From contig NJPS01000006.1 of assembly GCA_002946415.1 (NCBI GenBank), positions 806,001 through 870,000 on the forward strand: a stretch of DNA of 64,000 nucleotides. Direction: 5' to 3'. This DNA comes from Rutstroemia sp. NJR-2017a BVV2. Lineage: Eukaryota; Ascomycota; Leotiomycetes; Helotiales; Rutstroemiaceae. Positions 59,421-64,000 of the stretch are shown piece after piece (the first letter of the stretch is position 1; the number at the start of each line of letters is the position of its first letter). A model generated the notes under the pieces. That model saw only the letters and a list, made by a program, of their open reading frames with translations. It was not told where the DNA came from and did no database searches. The position numbers were made by a program, and so were the translations under genes.

Positions 59421-61740
59421 ATGGCAGCAGTTGACATCGAATCGCACGTCCATCTGGGCATATGGACAGACTGGTCACGTGGAGCGATCCTCGGTCGGAC
59501 CGTCACTATGTCTCGTGCGGACGCCAACCTTCTTATTGCCTTTACTGCATCATTTATCGCATTTGTGGCGACACGTTTTTGGCGAATACTGTGCATTTTC
59601 ATCCACCGATTCTTTTCTAACCCTAATCCTAACTCTGCTCTGCCTTTCCAACGACAAGTAATCCTGTGCAACTCTGCAAGTCCAGAGAGCGGCCTCTTGT
59701 CACTCGTCCGTCTGTCTTGGGCATGGCGCCACATGGGTTACCGGCGACTGTTTCATATCTTTATTATCATCACGTTAGCGGTCCTTACTTCGGCAGCATT
59801 CACCGTCGCCGGTGGCTTTTCTTCCACTATATCTTCTGCTGTCGAAGGTATGGTCCTGATCGACAGTGTCAATTGCGGGTTCGACCACCTCTCAGATCAA
59901 GTATCGCAAGTCGGTCCAGGCGTGGCCTGGGACGCGGAACAACTGAATAGTGCTGCAAATTATGCTCAGCAGTGCTATCAGTCTAACGGCTCAGGCGTAC
60001 TCAGCTGCGGACGCTTTGCAACCAAGCGCGTGCCCTGGGTGACAGAGACCAACGCATCATGCCCATTCGCCAACGGTTTATGCAGGACCAATCAATCGAA
60101 CATACTCTTGGACACGAGGCACCTCGATACTAACGATATATTTGGACTTAATGCCCCCTTGAATGAGAGGCTGTCACTTAGAAATGTTCTTCATTGTGCA
60201 CCATTGATCACGCAAGGATATGCAGATAAAGAGAATAGTTCAAGTGGGTCAATCGTCCGATACCATCATGGACACGCATTGAAAGGGACAGTCGACAATA
60301 TAACAAAACTCGATTTCACTTACCGCGTCAATGACATCGAGTCTCAGTATTCGGATAGCCGAAACCCTGACTCTTCGGAGGGTTTCAATTTCAGATTAGG
60401 GTATGTTGTACTTTTTGGGAGCTGAGATTACTGCTATACTGACCGAAAGTTAGATCAGTTTACTCCAATACTGCTGACGGTCAGCCGGCAGGAGGTACAT
60501 TCATTCCAATACCTAGCTTACAACGATCAGATGGTGACATCACGGTAATATATCTGTCTGGGGATGGAGTAATGTTTGACCAGCCTATGGAGGACGACTG
60601 GTACCGCGTGACTGCGCTTGGGCGCCCCAGGTTCTTGTCAGGTACCTATGGGACTACGAAAAGCTACATGCCAGAAGATGCCGCTTCTCCACTTGGTTGT
60701 GTGTCACAATATCAGTATTGTAACTTAGCATCCGCTGAAGGTTTCCGTTGTGGACCACTTGCTAGCTTCAATGATGCGATTGTAGGAGCTGCGCTAGTCT
60801 TCAATTCGACCCCTGAGGAGATGCAAACAGGAGAACCCCCGATAGGTAATCGAGAAGCAACTCGCCTATACTGGATAGCTATGCTCAACGCCCATAGTCC
60901 AATAGATTTGGTGTATATACTATATCAGTTAGGGGCAAAAAGCCTTGCATCTCAATCACAGCTATTCGATGGTGTACACTACACTTCATCAACGCAGCAA
61001 TGGCAAAGCGATGTATCAAATTGGTTCGCTATCGCAATGGCATCATTACAAGCAGTATTCGTTAATACCGCAATCGGACCTGATGATCCAACACTGCTTA
61101 AGCTCCGGACCCCGCCCTCAGACGGCCTGCAACGAGACTTATGTAATCAACAAGTTAGTTGTAATCTTCGTAATAGTATAATTAATCTATTAACTTGTTG
61201 CAGAAAATCCGAAGCTCTATATATTCGTCTTTCAGTCTCTTCGGCCTCTGTTTTATTTACACAACCGGCGGATTCATCATACTCATTTCTTTCATCATTG
61301 AGCCTATATTTAATTTTCTCCACAAGCGGTATAAATATGAGAATTATAAACAGCTGGAGTGGACAACGAACCAGCAACTCCAACTCCTTCGGCTTGCCCA
61401 TGAGGAATTGGGACTAAGCAGTTGGAAGAAATGTACCGACTTTATTCCCATCACGGAGAGGGATGAGTTATTGAGCGAACTAGACATTACCCAAACCGAC
61501 CACCCTGTTATCATGGTCCATACCAGCAAAAGCGAACCAGAAGCAGTTCACTCCGAGGACGGAATTGTTGAAGAGATATCGCCAGTTAACACTACAATAT
61601 CCATTGCCGAAGAATACCCAGGGGAAGAGGTGCAAGAAGAAAATCAGTTTGAAGAAATGAACGAGGTAGTTGAAAGGCCTAGGGCAAATGAAGATCACCT
61701 AACGATCACTACGATTACTATCGATAAGTCGGTGGGTTAG
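59421..61740 (+). CDS. Large multi-span fungal membrane protein, function unknown
   Basis: Exons 59421-60400, 60454-61153 and 61204-61740 (introns 53 and 50 nt) encode 738 residues. ATG 59421 has a good context (CAAAATGGC) and gives HLGIWTDWSRG before the first membrane span (LLIAFTASFIAFVATRFWRIL). A second span (LFHIFIIITLAVLTSAAFTVAGGF, about residues 115-138) leads to a 400-residue Cys-containing, N-glycosylation-rich external region (CGFDHL, CGRFATKRVPW, LGCVSQYQYC). A C-terminal span (FGLCFIYTTGGFIILISFI) is followed by LEWTTNQQLQLLRLAHEELGLSSW and an acidic tail. This architecture recurs in many ascomycete membrane proteins of unknown function. No breaks were found. Confidence 0.8.
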
Positions 61741-62252
61741 CTATACAATATATCAGGGGTGTAGAAAGGGGATTCGAGGGTTCGGGCGTTGATTACCTAT
61801 ATAAGAGGGGAAGCGGAGACTGATCAAACGAGAAACAAGGTCCCTACTCTAATGAACCTTGATATAAAGAATAGTAAGAAGAGAAGGAGATCGGTAGTAA
61901 TTAGTTTATCTTTAACTAATACTCTATATTTAGGCTCCGGTAATACTACTACTATATTACGATACTTTTATAATTTCTTATCAGTATACTTTAATATACT
62001 AATTACTTTTAATTTATTACAAAATAGTAGTTTATTATAAAGATATTTACTATTTCGGATTCAAGAAGAAATTATAATAGAAATATAACCCACCCATAGA
62101 TGCCCTAACCCGGCGGGTACCCAACCCACCCGGTGGGTAGGTTCGCAGCCTAATGCCCATTGAGATTTTAGCTCCCGTCGAAAGACCACCGTTATTTGAA
62201 GTATCAGCGACCGTGTGTTGTGATTGAGTTGGTAATAAATTTGTGGTCTGGG
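61741..62252. other. AT-rich stretch ending in a GC palindrome
   Basis: About 61,910-62,085 is strongly AT-rich and stop-laden, like RIP debris. It ends at a GC-rich patch (about 62,088-62,142) with ACCCACCCGGTGGGT, a near-perfect palindrome, preceded by CCCGGCGGGTACCC. This abrupt edge could be the end of a degraded mobile element that truncated the adjacent gene. Confidence 0.4.
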
Positions 62253-63047
62253 TTGGCCAGATCCCAAGTACCGAGGAAGTATTGTCGAAGTTGGAGATGA
62301 GCTTGTCGATGTCAAGGTAGCAGGTGCTTCTGAGAGATTCTCGAGGTCAGATGCTTGCCACCATATTGGTATTCCATCTTCCATGACGAAGTAAGGTTCA
62401 CTTCCCGAGATAATTACGGTTTCTGGTTTGTTTGCGTGTGTAGATACTCATTGATTTACTTCATCTGGTGACGGACTGATGTAATACAATATAGACGTCG
62501 TAGAAGAAAATGAGGAACCGCAAGCATGATCATAATTCACATATCTAAACCCACTAAGAACCGACGAGTACATTAACATATGTTTGATACTGGGCACGTT
62601 ATTGATATACTTACAGTGGGCAGCAAACTACTGCTATTGTCGATGGCCCAATACTCAGAAATATTCCGTTACTCCCTCCGAAGCTACTCGTGATTGTCTT
62701 CGCGTGCGACCAGCCAAATGGACATACCGCAGGACTGTCTGTAGAACCATAAGTAAAGGCTATCGTTTATCGATTCACCTCGAGGAAGTTAGCGAGCTAG
62801 ATGACTACTAACAATAGTACAACTCCCATGCGCTTGTTCCGCTCCCACCAGAGTCCGTTATATTATTAGGATAACAAGCCGAATCAATGTAATATTCAGC
62901 ATAATGACCAAAGTACATCGCATCAGCAGGCTCCGAGGTAAATATCGAAAGGCAGGAGGTTGGAGCCGTGAAAGCTGTTAGCAACGGCCCTCGATTGTAT
63001 GACGAGATAAGAGCTGGATCTGTGATAGAACTGATAGCGCTTGTCAT
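62253..63047 (-). pseudogene. Truncated Cys-rich surface-protein pseudogene
   Basis: Reverse reading from ATG 63047: MTSAISSITDPALISSYNR, ending SAWELYYC at two consecutive TAG stops (from 62810). After a probable intron the next part reads SPAVCPFGWSHAKTI and VVCCP, typical of fungal Cys-rich ectodomains (CPSGYT...CCPSG). A 5' splice site (GTAAGT) and a further exon follow (FRYVNYDHACGSS, ETVIISGSEP, IPIWWQASDLENLSEA) with a TGA at 62450-62448. The Ser/Thr stalk begins, but the expected membrane span is replaced by unrelated sequence near 62,260. So it is truncated and stop-containing. Confidence 0.6.
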
Positions 63048-64000
63048 TGCGAAGTCGGAAGGTCTGATATTAGAGGAAGAATTTTAAAAATTCAGAGGAA
63101 TGACACAGACAGATTGAATGATAATCTGGATGGATGTAGTAAGGTATATAATTTTTTTAGAAAGGCTGATTGGCATTTAAGAAGGAACTTCATCCAAGAC
63201 ACTTCAGCAAGTTTGTTTGTCTATCTAATATATTAGTTCCCGGGGGCTGAGAAGAATCTAGCATCTTAATTAGCAAGAGTTGGAGCTCTTAAATGAGGCG
63301 TCTACGGTGAATAATTATAGGATATTTTGCGAGATCTCGTATCGAACATATAATGAATATAGGAAGGATTGACCTATTATATTTGAAAGTTACATTGTCT
63401 GACATGCAGGAGGATGGCGTTTTCGAGGACAATTTCCCGCAAGCTATCTACTATTTTTACTCAAAATAAATATCTTGTCATTGAGTCTCATTATTCTACT
63501 GTGAATAATATACAGTGAGTAAATAACTCACCTATTGAAGCATTGCTAAAAGTTTTAACTAGGCAATACAAACTTGCAATATAGTAGAATTTTACCTTTG
63601 TCCTTGTTCACTAGAAAGGGAATTTTGAGGTGAGGTTATCTACAACACCCTCCTGAACGGGTTATTTAATATTTGATATCTAATAAAGGGTTAAGCTATA
63701 TTGAAACATTACACTGCGGGTAACTAGTAAGATATGGTAGTGCAAGGCTTGCTTGATAAGTTCAGACAATAGGTTGATAGGGCCGCAGCTATCCACTTTG
63801 GCCCCTCCTTTTATTCCCTCGTAATATTAGGTCTATCAGAATTCAGGATGGGGAAGGAAAGGCACCTCGAACATTCTAAAAACTATTCCTCAGTCTACCT
63901 ATACCACTGATAGCTTGAAGTATACTTTCCTAAGAATTCGGTGTTTACCGGGAATCTCTCGACTGGCCCCCATCCCGCAAGACCATTTGAACCCACATCA
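63048..64000. other. AT-rich region, no gene seen
   Basis: No coding signal, RNA gene or repeat pair was recognised. Several TATA-like and A/T-rich tracts are present. Confidence 0.45.

Noticed and set aside
1..64000. tRNA, rRNA or CRISPR loci
   Set aside because: No cloverleaf with A and B boxes, no rRNA-like sequence and no regularly spaced repeats were recognised by eye; a tRNA scan would be needed to exclude them.

Overview
The window is nuclear DNA of a filamentous ascomycete, most likely a Leotiomycetes/Helotiales-type Pezizomycotina (an inference from family content, not a database hit). The signs are short GT-AG introns of about 43-180 nt with CTGAC/CTAAT-like branch sites, HET-domain incompatibility genes, a CFEM protein, DUF3433 membrane proteins, and AT-rich transposon relics whose damage is dominated by C:G to T:A transitions, as left by repeat-induced point mutation (RIP).

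The window has two parts. Positions 1-28,500 are mostly a gene-normal compartment: a very long Ser/Pro-rich protein with an N-myristoylation signal, a vacuolar-type PQ-loop transporter, a secreted GH17 beta-1,3-glucan hydrolase, a giant coiled-coil protein with two PAM2-like motifs, a decayed short-chain dehydrogenase, a CFEM small secreted protein, SEC11 signal peptidase (reverse strand) and a CE16/GDSL-type esterase with one apparent frameshift.

Positions 29,200-64,000 are an accessory, rearranged compartment dominated by self/non-self recognition and membrane-protein families. It holds six HET loci. One is intact and three-exon (29.2-31.0 kb). One carries an LTR retrotransposon nine bases after its start (31.4-38.0 kb). 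One is interrupted by a single in-frame TGA (38.2-40.1 kb). One is an apparently intact HET-SH3 fusion (45.6-46.6 kb). Two are overlapping fragments of one HET paralogue either side of a 4.9-kb segment (44.5-44.9 and 49.8-51.0 kb). Two transposon insertions can be defined to the base. The first is a 6,255-bp Ty1/copia element with 171-bp LTRs and the 5-bp target duplication AGTTG. The second is a 2,193-bp pogo/Fot1-like element with 42-bp terminal inverted repeats and a TA duplication, which splits a DUF3433 gene. Other genes here are a Cys-rich single-span membrane protein with an 18-bp minisatellite, an unrecognised coiled-coil protein, a 738-residue multi-span membrane protein and several pseudogenes.

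The point of most interest is the HET island: linked incompatibility-type genes at every stage from intact to one-hit loss to debris, with exact insertion sites that allow the pre-insertion alleles to be inferred. In the first compartment, the long coiled-coil protein with PAM2-like motifs resembles in architecture an endosomal mRNA-transport adaptor. Eukaryotic gene models here are manual splice reconstructions; starts flagged as unresolved really are.
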